From the NCBI RefSeq assembly GCF_019925205.1, contig NC_083560.1, positions 64,307,266 to 64,371,265 on the forward strand: 64,000 bases of DNA. The letters run 5' to 3'. This DNA is from Metopolophium dirhodum (Eukaryota; Arthropoda; Insecta; Hemiptera; Aphididae). Below are positions 55,601-62,914 of the stretch, in pieces; within the stretch, counting starts at the first letter, position 1; every line of letters starts with the position of its first letter. The position numbers were made by a program, and so were the translations under genes. The notes beneath the pieces were generated by a model, which did no database searches, was not told where the DNA came from, and was given only the letters and a program-made list of their open reading frames with translations.

Positions 55601-57203
55601 GTAAGTATATAACCTAGTGCATGTATTATATTGCTTTAAACAAAAACTGTTACCTATTATAAATATTATAATTATTATTATTGTTGTTGTTATTATTTGT
55701 ACGCACTATTATACTAATATACACGTCGTATTATTATGTCTAACTACAGAGATAGCAGTAATTGATATTTACGACAAATATTAATTTAGTTTAATTTAAA
55801 TACACACGGCTGGCGACAGTCGTGGGAACCCGTCGTCAAACGACCAGTGTATACATATACTTGCCGTGCCCCCCACCCCGTCGCCCCCATAAACACGATA
55901 TATATTGCAATCGTGGATAGCGTCTGCAATTCGACGAGAACTATAAAAAAAATAAGTTTTTTTATAAAATATATATTATAGGTATATATAGGTACCGCGC
56001 GTGTAAATGCGTGCCACATAAACCGCGCACATATCGCGTACGTCATTTACACGGCGTCAAACACGTCACAAACGCCACGCATAGGTATATATAATATAAC
56101 GCGCGATTATCGTAGCAATAAAATATAAAAAAAAAAAAATGGAATTAAATATGTCGAAAAAAGTCGTCACGAGCAAAGTTCGTATCCGACGGTCGTCGTC
56201 GTAAATGCATATACATCTGCGATACTAAAATAATGTACAGCCGTTACGGTTATATTGCCGCCAGTACTTCCCTCCATATAATATAATATGTGTAGTATAA
56301 TTATTATATTATTGGTGTCCCTATACGGATTCATTACCACGACACGACAGGCGTCGGAAAAACGATTAAGTATATTGTTTCGTACTATATGGATGCGTAA
56401 AATTGTTGGAATAAAATTCGGAAACGGTCTTTAAATGAAACAATTACAAAGGCGACCACGGAAGGGGGGACTAAATGGACCATTGCCTGCCTGGAATTTT
56501 GTAAGCTGTATGTAATTTAATAAAATATGGCATATCGTTAGGTTTATAAAAAAATTCTGGAACAAAAGAGTGTTGTGAGGTAGTACTTATGCTATATTAG
56601 AATAATAGAGATCATAGGTACTTAGGTTTAGGTATAACAAAAATAGCAAAAATATATACTAATTTGTCCATTGAATTTAAATCTCGTTCCGAGTGGAATT
56701 TTATTCTGCGGGCGCACTTGAACAATATTATAAACTATCTTATATTTGAATTGAAATCTAGAGATGATATCATTTAATCGATTTTCAGACCACGTTTCGA
56801 CCGTGGTTTATCGCAGTGCGCGCGTGTATATAATTACCATTACGACGACAACTCCATAGCCGCGAGGGGATATCGGTACAATTATTACAATATTAGTACA
56901 GTGAGAAAATATTTCTAGAAAAAAATTATACGTTACCTCGATCGCGGTGGTCAATATCATCAACATAGTGATGATCGCAAGCGCGAACTTGGACGGCCCG
57001 AACGACGACTGCTGCCTTGCACGCCGGCGCACCGGCCGTGGATGGCCGGCGGGTGGTGGGTCAGCGATTTCGCAGTCGTCGTGAACCTCGCGATGGCAAA
57101 AAGTTGGACGACACGTCGAAGTCGACGTCCTCCCGGTCCATCTTGGCCGCCATACCCATTTGCTGGTGCTGGCAGCGGTGATCGTGGCGGCGGTGATTGT
57201 CAT
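5446..57203 (-). CDS. Ser: Serrate/Jagged-type Notch ligand, complete gene of 15 coding exons
   Basis: Single-pass membrane ligand that activates Notch on neighbouring cells. Joined exons give 1702 residues plus TAA. Approximate layout: signal segment 73-88; MNNL domain 96-290, starting with GFFELQILEIENY; DSL 315-358; EGF1 363-391, EGF2 394-425, EGF3 430-463, EGF4 470-537, EGF5 544-578, EGF6 585-652, EGF7 659-692, EGF8 699-758, EGF9 765-799; Thr-rich linker about 811-845; VWC-like module 915-979; Jagged-like juxtamembrane region 1130-1340; transmembrane helix about 1356-1377; cytoplasmic tail to 1702. EGF4 and EGF6 carry loop insertions as in fly Serrate. The VWC-like module separates it from Delta. 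The tail shares QNEENLKR with fly Serrate (QNEENLRR). Drosophila EGF10-14 have no counterpart. All splice sites are GT/AG and phases agree at all 14 junctions. The start codon is the least certain part. No other gene was found in the window. Confidence 0.95.
6516..7586 (-). other. Ser intron 14 (1.07 kb)
   Basis: AT-rich intron just upstream of the transmembrane exon. Nothing else seen. Confidence 0.85.
7587..7935 (-). CDS. Ser: Ser coding exon 14: juxtamembrane domain, last part (aa 1231-1347)
   Basis: Acceptor CCTGTTAG|GCGGTC, donor AATGATG|GTAAGT. Encodes AVVTDKQQQYQRR, then IDVAAVVGRAVQTLYKRLNGG. This resembles the helical Jagged segment that ends near DLVSKRDGN. It continues as a Thr/Ala-rich, weakly acidic stalk (TPVPANSSGSSND) just outside the membrane, where ADAM-type shedding of DSL ligands would be expected. 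Confidence 0.9.
7936..8377 (-). other. Ser intron 13 (442 bp)
   Basis: AT-rich. Its donor GTACGTAC also offers a second GT four bases downstream, but only the first keeps the frame. Confidence 0.85.
8378..9130 (-). CDS. Ser: Ser coding exon 13: cysteine-rich juxtamembrane region (aa 980-1230)
   Basis: Acceptor CTTTGCAG|GTGTGC, donor TCTTTG|GTACGT, phase 0 at both ends, 753 nt. It opens with VCVPIID, completing the VWC-like part. The core CGRLRITLDPARLRRGTRV, VCHSLRRL and VYVMCEAA matches the Jagged juxtamembrane domain (CVGLNITFD, ICNELR, ISCEP in vertebrates). Between these lie unusual low-complexity runs: PRRRRRG at about 1062-1068, an acidic stretch with eight Asp in a row (about 1085-1092), and eight Arg in a row (about 1216-1223). 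The runs are encoded by GAC/CGN triplets, and other frames here are open by composition only. Confidence 0.92.
9131..9437 (-). other. Ser intron 12 (307 bp)
   Basis: Short AT-rich intron inside the VWC-like region. Nothing else seen. Confidence 0.85.
9438..9691 (-). CDS. Ser: Ser coding exon 12: VWC-like Cys module (aa 895-979)
   Basis: Acceptor CGTTACAG|CGTCAA, donor AACCAG|GTAACT; phase 1 in, phase 0 out. Encodes HWIADDGCNECKC, then MSCTNMWCGPATFDC and MPCTGTNQ. This matches the von Willebrand C-like region of Serrate/Jagged (fly: DENCNACVCENG and CTNLWCG). Phase 1 fits a direct join to exon 11. A basic RHRRKH patch precedes the module. Confidence 0.94.
9692..11898 (-). other. Ser intron 11 (2.2 kb), where fly EGF10-14 would be expected
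   Basis: I read this interval on the minus strand for CxNGGxC and CxCxxGxxGxxC patterns and found none. It has a very CpG-rich core (about 10050-10860) and AT-rich flanks. The absence matters because Drosophila Serrate carries five more EGF repeats at this point. Confidence 0.8.
11899..12304 (-). CDS. Ser: Ser coding exon 11: EGF9 and Thr-rich linker (aa 760-895)
   Basis: Acceptor GTTGACAG|ATCGAC, donor TATAAAG|GTGAGT. EGF9 reads IDRDHCTPNPCRNGGQC, CLNTPDDYYCQC and GKNC, with all six cysteines (765 to 799). It is followed by a tract dominated by threonine (about 811-845), then Pro/Ser/Arg-rich sequence and an acidic end (DEDDDNYK). Fly Serrate has a poly-Thr stretch just after the equivalent repeat, inside its EGF10. 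Here no cysteines follow, so EGF10 itself is gone. The Thr tract is a likely O-glycosylated stalk. Confidence 0.95.
12305..12715 (-). other. Ser intron 10 (411 bp)
   Basis: AT-rich spacer between the EGF8 and EGF9 exons. Nothing else seen. Confidence 0.85.
12716..12927 (-). CDS. Ser: Ser coding exon 10: EGF7 end and EGF8 with Gln run (aa 689-759)
   Basis: The acceptor is the less usual GTTCAAAG|GTCGGA, needed to join FTG to RNC and finish EGF7; donor TGTGAG|GTAAGA, phase 0. EGF8 starts TQIDPCGGDN, has a loop before CKNGGEC, and then a basic, Gly-rich loop followed by six glutamines (CTG repeat on the plus strand at about 12764-12781) between the third and fourth cysteines. It ends CICPLGYSGENCE, almost identical to the fly EGF8 ending. 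Confidence 0.92.
12928..14621 (-). other. Ser intron 9 (1.7 kb)
   Basis: AT-rich; contains a repeat made of GGAACCG-like motifs at 13077-13461. No further EGF exon seen. Confidence 0.8.
13077..13461. mobile_element. Possible hAT-like MITE built from GGAACCG motifs
   Basis: Starts CAGGGACTGG, ends in the reverse of CAGGTACC, and is filled with repeats of GGAACCGAACCGG type. The 8-bp flanks are GTATAATC and GTATCACC (6 of 8 match). The evidence is suggestive only. Lies in Ser intron 9. Confidence 0.45.
14622..14945 (-). CDS. Ser: Ser coding exon 9: EGF6 with insertions and EGF7 (aa 581-689)
   Basis: Acceptor TCGTTTAG|ACGTAG, donor TTTACCG|GTTAGT. EGF6 starts DVDECERQHRERQ and has an enlarged loop before its second cysteine, as the fly protein does at the same repeat. 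A second expansion (TTVAAITASRDGHNGTLV) lies between its fifth and sixth cysteines. EGF7 is compact: VNVDDC, CTNGGTCLDLIGGYTC, CPVGFTG. The neighbouring intron 8 is only 146 bp. Confidence 0.95.
15092..15214 (-). CDS. Ser: Ser coding exon 8: EGF5, calcium-binding type (aa 540-581)
   Basis: Acceptor TCCTCAG|AAATCG, donor AAATAG|GTATGT, 123 nt, phase 1 at both ends. Encodes EIDECATQPPRC, then LNGGSCIDLVADWRC and CADDRWRGRRC. The EIDEC start and the D-x-x-x-x-W/Y pattern fit a calcium-binding EGF repeat. Confidence 0.95.
16229..16265. repeat. CA microsatellite
   Basis: About 18 CA units in Ser intron 7. Confidence 0.95.
16366..16628. mobile_element. TA-flanked MITE-like element
   Basis: Inverted ends TTAGAGTTAATTGACCT at about 16368-16384 and 16610-16626, each bordered by TA. 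Total about 260 bp, no coding frame. TA flanks with short inverted ends fit a Tc1/mariner-type MITE. Lies in Ser intron 7. Confidence 0.65.
17806..18147 (-). CDS. Ser: Ser coding exon 7: EGF3 and EGF4 with loop insertion (aa 426-540)
   Basis: Acceptor TGTTTCAG|ACTTGA, donor AATACAG|GTATAT. EGF3 begins DLNYCGTHEPCLNGGTC. EGF4 begins NPCATEPCANGGKC. Between the third and fourth cysteines of EGF4 there is a Gly/Ser/Ala-rich insertion of roughly 40 residues before FHCDCRPGWMGSTC. Drosophila Serrate has an insertion at exactly this place, which supports orthology with insect Serrate rather than Delta. Confidence 0.96.
18148..23482 (-). other. Ser intron 6 (5.3 kb)
   Basis: CpG-rich with triplet repeats at 18180-19350, then about 4 kb of AT-rich DNA with short TA/ATT repeats. 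No exon recognised. Confidence 0.8.
23483..23616 (-). CDS. Ser: Ser coding exon 6: EGF1 end and EGF2 (aa 381-426)
   Basis: Acceptor AAAAATAG|GTGCCG, donor GATCAAG|GTAAGT, 134 nt. Encodes CRKGWQGELCDQC, CMTYPGCKHGYCNG and CICDINWGGILCDQD. This is the conserved EGF1/EGF2 unit of DSL ligands and reads almost like the fly sequence (CDTNWGGILCDQDLN). Confidence 0.96.
23617..26744 (-). other. Ser intron 5 (3.1 kb)
   Basis: AT-rich up to about 24900, CpG-rich at 24900-25560, then a fragment resembling a hAT terminus near 25950. No exon recognised. Confidence 0.8.
26745..26805 (-). CDS. Ser: Ser coding exon 5: EGF1, first half (aa 361-381)
   Basis: Acceptor TTTACAG|CCGTGT, donor TTGCGA|GTAAGT, 61 nt. 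Encodes AVCKTGCNPAHGHCGNPGGCE, the start of the atypical first EGF repeat that directly follows DSL in Serrate, Jagged and Delta. The intron to exon 4 is only 136 bp. Confidence 0.95.
26942..27199 (-). CDS. Ser: Ser coding exon 4: end of MNNL and DSL domain (aa 275-361)
   Basis: Acceptor TCCTGCAG|GCTTGC, donor GACAAAG|GTTAGT. It encodes IEEATYSGILLPGNEWKAL and the complete DSL domain, the main Notch-binding module: six cysteines at about 315, 324, 328, 340, 349 and 358, with the conserved YYGQNC, CKPRDDRFGHYTC and GWQGENC. The FGHYTC core and aromatic residues of the receptor-contact surface are intact, so the ligand should be able to bind Notch. Confidence 0.97.
27624..28210. mobile_element. 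hAT-type MITE copy B, same family, opposite orientation
   Basis: Same ends (CAGGGCTTGCA) and shared interior, in reverse orientation to the copy at 41651. 587 bp. It holds internal tandem motifs such as AACGTAATTTATAGAAT. The flanks are AT-rich and no longer show a clear 8-bp duplication, so it is probably the older insertion. Lies in Ser intron 3. Confidence 0.8.
29387..29414. repeat. CA microsatellite
   Basis: About 14 CA units in Ser intron 3. Confidence 0.95.
30460..30508 (-). CDS. Ser: Ser coding exon 3: 49-nt exon, MNNL domain (aa 259-275)
   Basis: Acceptor CTGTTGCAG|AGATCG behind a long pyrimidine tract, donor ACACAG|GTAAGC; enters in phase 0 and leaves in phase 1. It encodes RSFTLVLQAMDYNNYT, which continues FSWT of exon 2. 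The family pattern is TKSFTLILQALDMYN in fly Serrate. The exon is too short to show up as an open frame of its own and was placed by homology and phase. Confidence 0.93.
33041..33182. repeat. Dispersed repeat, copy 1
   Basis: Shares order and sequence with 60741-60867: GAAC..CCGGCT, a T run, CATTTTC, AATAATTTTG, then GGTGCAATAACCG and ATGGAGA. Element type unknown. Confidence 0.5.
36124..36203. repeat. CAC/CAT then GAC triplet repeats
   Basis: CAC/CAT triplets are followed by about ten GAC units in Ser intron 2. They create artificial open frames with His and Asp runs. Confidence 0.9.
39585..39606. repeat. CA microsatellite
   Basis: About 11 CA units in Ser intron 2; a broken CA/CTCA tract also lies at 39350-39380. 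Confidence 0.9.
41651..42103. mobile_element. hAT-type MITE copy A with perfect 8-bp duplication
   Basis: Ends CAGGGCTTGCA and, reversed, CAGGGCTTGCA; 453 bp. Flanked by GTTTATCT on both sides (41643-41650 and 42104-42111). No coding capacity. Lies in Ser intron 2. Confidence 0.85.
42941..42962. repeat. GACG tetranucleotide repeat
   Basis: Five GACG units in a CpG-rich block of Ser intron 2. Confidence 0.85.
44387..44456. repeat. Short near-perfect hairpin
   Basis: Left arm AAGTTTAGATGAGT (44387-44400), continuing GGAGTAGTG. Right arm reversed AAGTTTAGATGAGTGTAGTG, at 44431-44456. The loop is about 20-25 bp. It could be a tiny palindromic MITE or the remains of inverted ends. Confidence 0.6.
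44867..45751. mobile_element. Long-TIR element next to Ser exon 2
   Basis: Inverted ends ATATCGATGGCTAAGAGGCC continue with AAA(A/C)GTTGTA(T/A)GTCC, about 37 bp per side with few mismatches. The AT-rich 885-bp interior has no long open frame. The outer boundary and target duplication are unclear because the flanks are TA-rich. The inner end lies about 50 bp from the exon 2 splice donor. Confidence 0.7.
45802..46308 (-). CDS. Ser: Ser coding exon 2: MNNL domain, first part (aa 90-258)
   Basis: Acceptor CACACAG|GACGTC, donor GGACC|GTTAGT, phase 0 at both ends. It encodes the Notch-ligand N-terminal (C2-like) domain: GFFELQILEIENYRGQL, then ECCG, CTGTPQCNTLFQVCLREYQ, CSFGNVTSPVLGG and FTFSWT, all landmarks of Serrate/Jagged. 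In fly Serrate the CLKEYQ to CSFGN stretch is short. Here it is expanded by a Gln run (RQQQQQQPP) and Ser/Gly/His-rich sequence. A second Ala/Asn/Gly-rich expansion precedes the FTFSWT strand. The 10.6-kb first intron and 15.3-kb second intron flank it. Confidence 0.95.
48886..48924. repeat. TCG/TCA triplet repeat
   Basis: About 13 triplets in Ser intron 1. Confidence 0.9.
49542..49578. repeat. GT microsatellite
   Basis: About 15 GT units with one interruption, in Ser intron 1. Confidence 0.9.
49623..49657. repeat. ACG triplet repeat
   Basis: About 11 units, non-coding, in Ser intron 1. Confidence 0.9.
53646..53911. mobile_element. Inverted-repeat element with TTAA-like flank
   Basis: About 80 bp at each end are inverted copies. 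Shared blocks are AGGACGC, ACCC(A)CATGTG, CTCCGTCTTACAAGTG, ACATAGCAAAT and AAGTTTAGCT(C/T)CG. The left flank is TTAA (53642-53645) and the right flank TTAG, which would fit a decayed piggyBac-type duplication. The assignment is tentative. Lies in Ser intron 1. Confidence 0.6.
56937..57203 (-). CDS. Ser: Ser coding exon 1: N-terminal extension and signal segment (aa 1-89)
   Basis: The frame opens with ATG at 57203 and runs to donor GAG|GTAACG, phase 0. A polar, Arg-rich stretch (PVRRRARQQSS) precedes the hydrophobic segment FALAIITMLMILTTAIE, the likely signal peptide core at residues 73-89. Drosophila Serrate also has a long extension before its signal. The start is the first in-frame ATG, but its context is ordinary. 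Two other ATGs in another frame at 57159 and 57153 open a 32-codon frame inside this exon, so the true N-terminus needs transcript evidence. Confidence 0.7.
57061..57159 (-). other. Overlapping alternative frame inside Ser exon 1
   Basis: ATGs at 57159 (context CAGCAAATGG) and 57153 open a frame, MGMAAKMDREDVDFDVSS onward, that stops with TGA at 57063-57061, overlapping the chosen Ser frame by another register. It looks protein-like and has a better initiation context than the chosen ATG. It may be an overlapping uORF, or a sign that a frameshift separates the true start from the signal peptide. Confidence 0.35.
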
Positions 57204-57273
57204 TGCGGCTGCGGAGTCTGCGTCGGGCGCCAGTGGTGCCCGTCGGCGGTGCAGCGGATAATCGGTGAGCGCG

Positions 57274-57357
57274 TCAACGGCAACGAAGAGATCGCCGTCC
57301 CGCCGGTGGGCTCCTCTGCGGCGGTCGCCGATTCCGCCGCATGTGTAACCTCCACAT
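57274..57357 (-). CDS. Possible upstream ORF in Ser 5' leader (27 codons)
   Basis: ATG at 57357 (a second in-frame ATG at 57342) opens an Arg/Pro-rich frame, MWRLHMRRNRRPPQRS onward, that stops with TGA at 57276-57274, 71 bases before the Ser ATG. If the transcript starts upstream of it, this could lower Ser translation. The peptide itself shows no known domain. Confidence 0.3.
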   Translation of the reverse strand: MWRLHMRRNRRPPQRSPPAGRRSLRCR

Positions 57358-57403
57358 GCGGCGGCGGCGGCGGCGGCCGGCGGCGGAATGACGTTAATAA
57401 TTA

Positions 57404-58250
57404 ATATTCGGTCGGAACGTTTTGTGGCTTTTTACCGTATTTGTTCAATATTTCACGTTTCGTTCGGCACCTTAGGCGTTTCGTGATTTCGTGGCGCACA
57501 GAATTAAAAACCAAAAAAAAATGTTATATACGAGTACTGACGCTGCACGTCGTCTGCAGGGACGACGAAAAACGGAAAATTTTTAATTCACAAGATTCGA
57601 GAAAACGATTAAAAACAATTGACAATATCGACAACCTTCAGGTTATGAAATAAAAATTAACGGCACAAAAATAAAACCTAGTCGGCTTTTCGTTTGTCAC
57701 ACGCGCGATCGGAAAACATACGCGACACACGACAATGACGATAATGACAACTGTGCACTACAACTACCGCCTACTACTAGTGAAAAGTGGTGATACACTG
57801 CCGGGCAGGACGGCTCTTGCTAGAGGCACAGCGGCGGCGGCGGCTGCGGCAAACGTCTGACCACGGGCAAAAAGCGGCGGGAGTATCAGAGCCCGGAGCG
57901 GCGGAGTGCTTCTGGTAGTAGAATAGTGTGTAGTAAGTAGTAGTAGTAGTAGTGGTGGTGGCGGTGGTGGTGGTGGCCGTTGGTGGTGGCGATGATGCCG
58001 GCGGTGGTGGGAGTATAACGAGACGGCGGTGTGCGAGCGGTGGCGGTGTGGAGGGTAGCCTCGCGGCTGCGGCGGCGGCGATGCCGGTCACCGGCTCGCG
58101 GGCGCGCGTCGCGGTGGTCGTCGTCATCGGCAGCGGCGGCGGCGGCTACGAGGCAATGCCCGAGGCCGCCCGCTAGATCACGACGACGAATAATGTCGAA
58201 GCGGTGGCGGCGAGAGGAGAGATTTAGTTTGCCGTGTAATGTACCGATCT
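57404..58250 (-). promoter_or_regulatory. GC-rich 5' flank, likely Ser promoter region
   Basis: Upstream of the first coding exon the DNA changes from AT-rich to strongly CpG-rich with GGT/GCG triplets (57780-58240). A TATATAA motif on the minus strand at 57530-57524 could place a start near 57500, but no clear initiator follows. This is positional inference only. Confidence 0.3.
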
Positions 58251-60740
58251 ATTTAGTTAACTATCGATATCGTACATGACGTATATAGTTTATATGGATA
58301 CGTTTTAATTTATTATAAATCGCCAAAGGGATAATGCATGAAGTCGCATTATTAGCAACGTCCCGCAGCGATGCGCGCGAATCAACAGGAAATATGTAAA
58401 AAAAAATAAAATAAAAAAACCTTAAGAACGTACATTTTCCCGACAGTATTCTTCCTCGTGCCTTGCGTACGGTTTCTGTTTTTCGCATTCCGCATACCTA
58501 TTATAATATTATTATACATAGACGCGCGTACCTATATAATATAATGGCCAATAGGTAATAGTTACGCGTGTCCCATGTGTCGCGACAACGATGGACGGTG
58601 TGAAATTAATTACGTATTGGTGTATTACGATTAGTATATAGTATAGGTGTACGTATATAATATATATATGTTAAAATACAATACCTACATATCTACACAC
58701 GCAATACTGCATATTATCGCAGTGTAGTAATTATGCAGTATAACCTATGCAATTGTCTTGTACCTATAGAGGTACAAATGTACGATAGCAATGGCATCTA
58801 TAGTATAATAATAATACTAATACCTACTAGCTATTGTATAATAATATATAGTAATTAGCAAAACGTCGATCTCTTTGATTTATTACGAATAGGTATTGTT
58901 TATGTTAGATGTACATATGCAAATTTCCAGTGGTTTGTCAACCTCGGTTATAAAAATTGTACTTTTTGTATACATCACAAATGGCATTCGGAAAAATCTA
59001 AGAGAAACAAATTCCAAATTGTTGCATGCGAAAAAGTAATTATTCATTTTACGCACTAAACATCGCCAATTTATTTGTCTATTTCAACAAAGAAAATAAC
59101 TATTATAAAATATCCGGACTATATAGTACTTGGTACTTACTATACTCGGTACCAAGTGCTGCTGAATATAAAGTCAAAAATATAGAATTATTGTATGGAC
59201 TTTAGATACAAACATAATATATTCCTTATTTCCTTACATAGATTGCATTTTTCTAAATTTATCGCTAATTGGTATATATGCTGTGTGATTTACAAACATT
59301 AAAACTTATAAGCATCATGAGAGTTTAGTAAAATTAATAATTTCTATTTATGTTTTAGTCTTTTTTTTTCTTGTTAATCGTCCGTGTCATCAGTTCGAAA
59401 TTTAAAATATATTTATATAGTGTAATAATTAATTAAATTCAAACGACTTTCGAATTTTAAATAAACTACATTACTACGCTACGATGATCGGAAATGCTGA
59501 TTAATTGTAATTTTTATTGAAAAGATAATTGACAACGCACGTTGTGTCATATAAAAGTGGTTTAAAAATTATGCGTTCGTTTAAAGCATAATATTTTACG
59601 AAATATATTAGGAACATGTCACTATAATATAATATCGATAATATTATAATTAAAATAATTTGTCAACTTTTCTAAAACGTAGAATAATAATTTCAAATGA
59701 ACATAAATAACTGTGCACCGCCCTATTGAGCGTATGCGTAATAAAATAAATATCAGATTAAATAATTTATTACAAGCAGCCAAGCAGGAATAACAATTTT
59801 ACCATGGGAATTATTTATCGATATAGAAAATAGGTATTATTTTTTAATTTAATTTAACCATTTATAATATATATATATATATGTATTGACACCCAGCCGT
59901 GTCACCCATATAGTCTTAACCTATACCTACTCAACGAGAACAAACTGTTCTATACTACATTTACGTTTGGTAAACGAACATAGAAAACGAATATCGTACA
60001 TTTTAACCATCACAAAATCGATAATTTTTATAAAGTATAACAATATATATTAAATTACGCGTAGAACGATAGATAGAACGCGTATATTATTTTTTTTTTA
60101 ACCTAATCGAGGTAATTCAGTAAGTCGCTTGTTTTCAATGATTTCTCTTCGATTTTAAGAATAAATATTTAGTGATCAATAATTTATTCTCGAGGTCACG
60201 ATAAAAGAATCGGCGAAAAAAATGTATAATTGGATGTAGGTATATAATATATTTTATTTAAAACGAGTATCTTAATGACACGAAAAATGCACGCGATGTA
60301 AGCCGACATTTTTACTTTCTCGTTTTTAAAAATCGAGCAACTATTTCCACGGTTACCTAACTCGATATTGAAACAAAAATAATTTTCACGATTGCCCAAC
60401 TCGAAGTTGGAGTAAAATAAATTACGATATAAAATTTACTCACATTGCAACCTATCTGCATTAGATGTACCTCCCTCGCAAGTCTAATATTCAAGTGCAT
60501 TCTACAAATAAAAATGTTGCGGAGATTATACCCAAAGTTCCATTAGAAAACAAAAACATTATCAATACCTATAATAAATCATTTTAATGACAATCAATAT
60601 AACAATCGTACATTATGTTATGTAATTTTTACATCAATTATTTGAGCACAAATTGCAATTTTATCGTATCTTTTCCAAATTGAACGAAGAGTACTTACAA
60701 CATTTTCTATATACCGAATATAGATGAAGATGCTGTGCAA

Positions 60741-60867
60741 GAACCGGCTATCTCCGCTTTTTTCAAATGCATGTTTTTACATTTTCTGAATAATTTTGTT
60801 TACATTTTGGTGCAATAACCGGGTATATCTCCGTCTGTTAGATAAGCTAATATCATACAAATGGAGA
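60741..60867. repeat. Dispersed repeat, copy 2
   Basis: Second copy of the repeat at 33041-33182, same orientation. A further CGGTGCAGCTATAACCGGTTAT follows at about 60887-60908, so the element may extend beyond the shared part. Confidence 0.5.
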
Positions 60868-61170
60868 TGTCTAATACACAGATTTCGGTGCAGCTATAAC
60901 CGGTTATTATTTTAATAATCATAACTATGATAAAAATATAAGAATATAAATACAAGTATAACACGGGAAAATAATAGTATCAGTTCTCAGTTCATTGATA
61001 AAATATTGAAAATTTTAAAATAAAATAATAGCAATTTTTATGGCAACTTATCACAATTATTGTCTTTAATTCATTTATTTTCGAAGATATGAATACAATT
61101 AAGTACTGTGATGCCGCTTACGGTTAATTGACTCATTCGCCTATTGGATCCAAACGGTAGGCTGGTCTCG

Positions 61171-61630
61171 ATTAACACACAGAAAAACATTAGTCGTCCA
61201 TTAAACTCACTACACCGGTTGATGTGTATTTTTAAGGGCACAGTTCCTAATTTTACGAATATATTTTGACAATTAATACAATTTTCTCACTCATCACATC
61301 GAAAAGTACTTACGTTAATGAAAAGTTTTTTTTCTAAATAACTTAAAGTCATTAAGAAACTACATTTTTGAAAAAAACTGTAGTGTACTCCAACTGCTGG
61401 CTGCAGTCTCCGATTTATTTATGTATATTAACACATAGAAAAACATTCGTCCATTAAACTCACTACACCGGTTAATGTGGTCAGTGTGCATTTTTAAGGT
61501 ATATTTCCCAATTTTACGAATATATTTTGACGATTTACAATTTCCTCACTCATCAAATCTAAAAGTATAAACGTTTTTGAAATTTTTTTTTAAATAACTT
61601 AATCATTACGAAACAACATTTTTGAAAACA
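61171..61630. repeat. Diverged tandem duplication (about 205 bp units)
   Basis: Units at about 61171-61375 and 61427-61630 share ATTAACACA, AAACTCACTACACCGGTT, AATTTTACGAATATATTTTG, CACTCATCA and ACATTTTTGAAAA in the same order. Non-coding. Confidence 0.7.
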
Positions 61631-62874
61631 TTTATTTTTTTTATCATATTTTACCTTTATGAATGACAACATATATATTATGATAATATATGTAATAACT
61701 AATAATGAATATTTATAAGTTACCAAATATTTATACATTACCAAATTGTATTTTATTTATTACTGTGTATATTATAATATACCTAATAATATGGTATACT
61801 TATATATTTTTTATATTCTTGGAACTTTAACGTTATTGACTCAAATATGCTTTGGTACTAAAGTGAGTCCAATAAGCTGCGTCTACTGTATCAAACTGCA
61901 GCATATTATCATAAATAATATATAATAATAAAAACCTTAAATTTAATACATTATTGCTTGTTATGTTATAGAAATCTGTGTTTAGGCTACTTGAACCAAG
62001 TTTAGGAAATCTGAATTTTCGAAAAAATCTACAATTTAAATAATTTAAATAATATTATTAATTTTCATAAATCGTAAACCGTTGTCCTCGTAAACGATAA
62101 AAACAATTTAGTGATAGTTTTTCCACAAAACTGCGGGGTAATTTTGATATAAAGGAGATTATAATCCTTAATCCATTATGTAGAAAAATATTTGTCGTCC
62201 TTTGTGGTTTTATCTATATTCTAGATTGTATAAAAAAAAAATGTCCTATAAACACAACATTAAGTACGTACCGGTCACCACTAATGGAGTTTAGGATATT
62301 GTACATGATAATATTTAGCCCGGTATTCAAAATCTAAGGGAAACTACCCCTCTTCATGTGGGCGCCATGGTATAATATCAGTATCATCGCAATATAACAT
62401 TTGTTGATTTTTAGTATAGTCGAATGTTATTATTGTAATTACTGAAAACCAAACAAAGAGCTATACAAGTGGAAAAAAATGTATCCGGGTATAAAAAAAT
62501 GGGTTATACGCAGTAAGACTGATACGGAGGAAAATCTCCGAAAATGTTTGTCCGTTAAAATCATTTTACCCGATTTAGGTTCGCTTCTTTTTACCCAGTA
62601 CCTACATATTTCAATTTTCATAATACATTATTTTTATCTCCAATTCGTGAAAGTAAAACGACCGTCTTTGAAACAACAGTTAAGGAAACGATGCTGTGCG
62701 ATGCCGTGCCGTTGCGTGCAAAGTCGCCAGAGACCAGTGACCACGTCTACATGGACGATTTTTTTTTATGTCAAACACGCTTGTTATTAATAATATTATT
62801 GTCGTCGGAATAGAAGTTATCGCGCACGAAAATAATACCTATAGCTATATTAGGTAGTAGGTACTATGTACAGT

Positions 62875-62875
<1 letters not shown>

Positions 62876-62912
<37 letters not shown>
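62876..62912. repeat. CA microsatellite
   Basis: About 18 AC units in the upstream flank of Ser. Confidence 0.95.

Positions 62913-62914
<2 letters not shown>

Larger units (their letters stand above)
46309..56936 (-). other. Ser intron 1 (10.6 kb)
   Basis: No coding exon recognised. The 46310-48600 part is AT-rich. From 48640 to 50960 it is rich in CpG and triplet repeats, with long but low-complexity frames on both strands. From 52700 to 54700 it is AT-rich and contains a TTAA-like element. It could hold enhancers or untranslated exons, which cannot be told from sequence alone. Confidence 0.85.
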
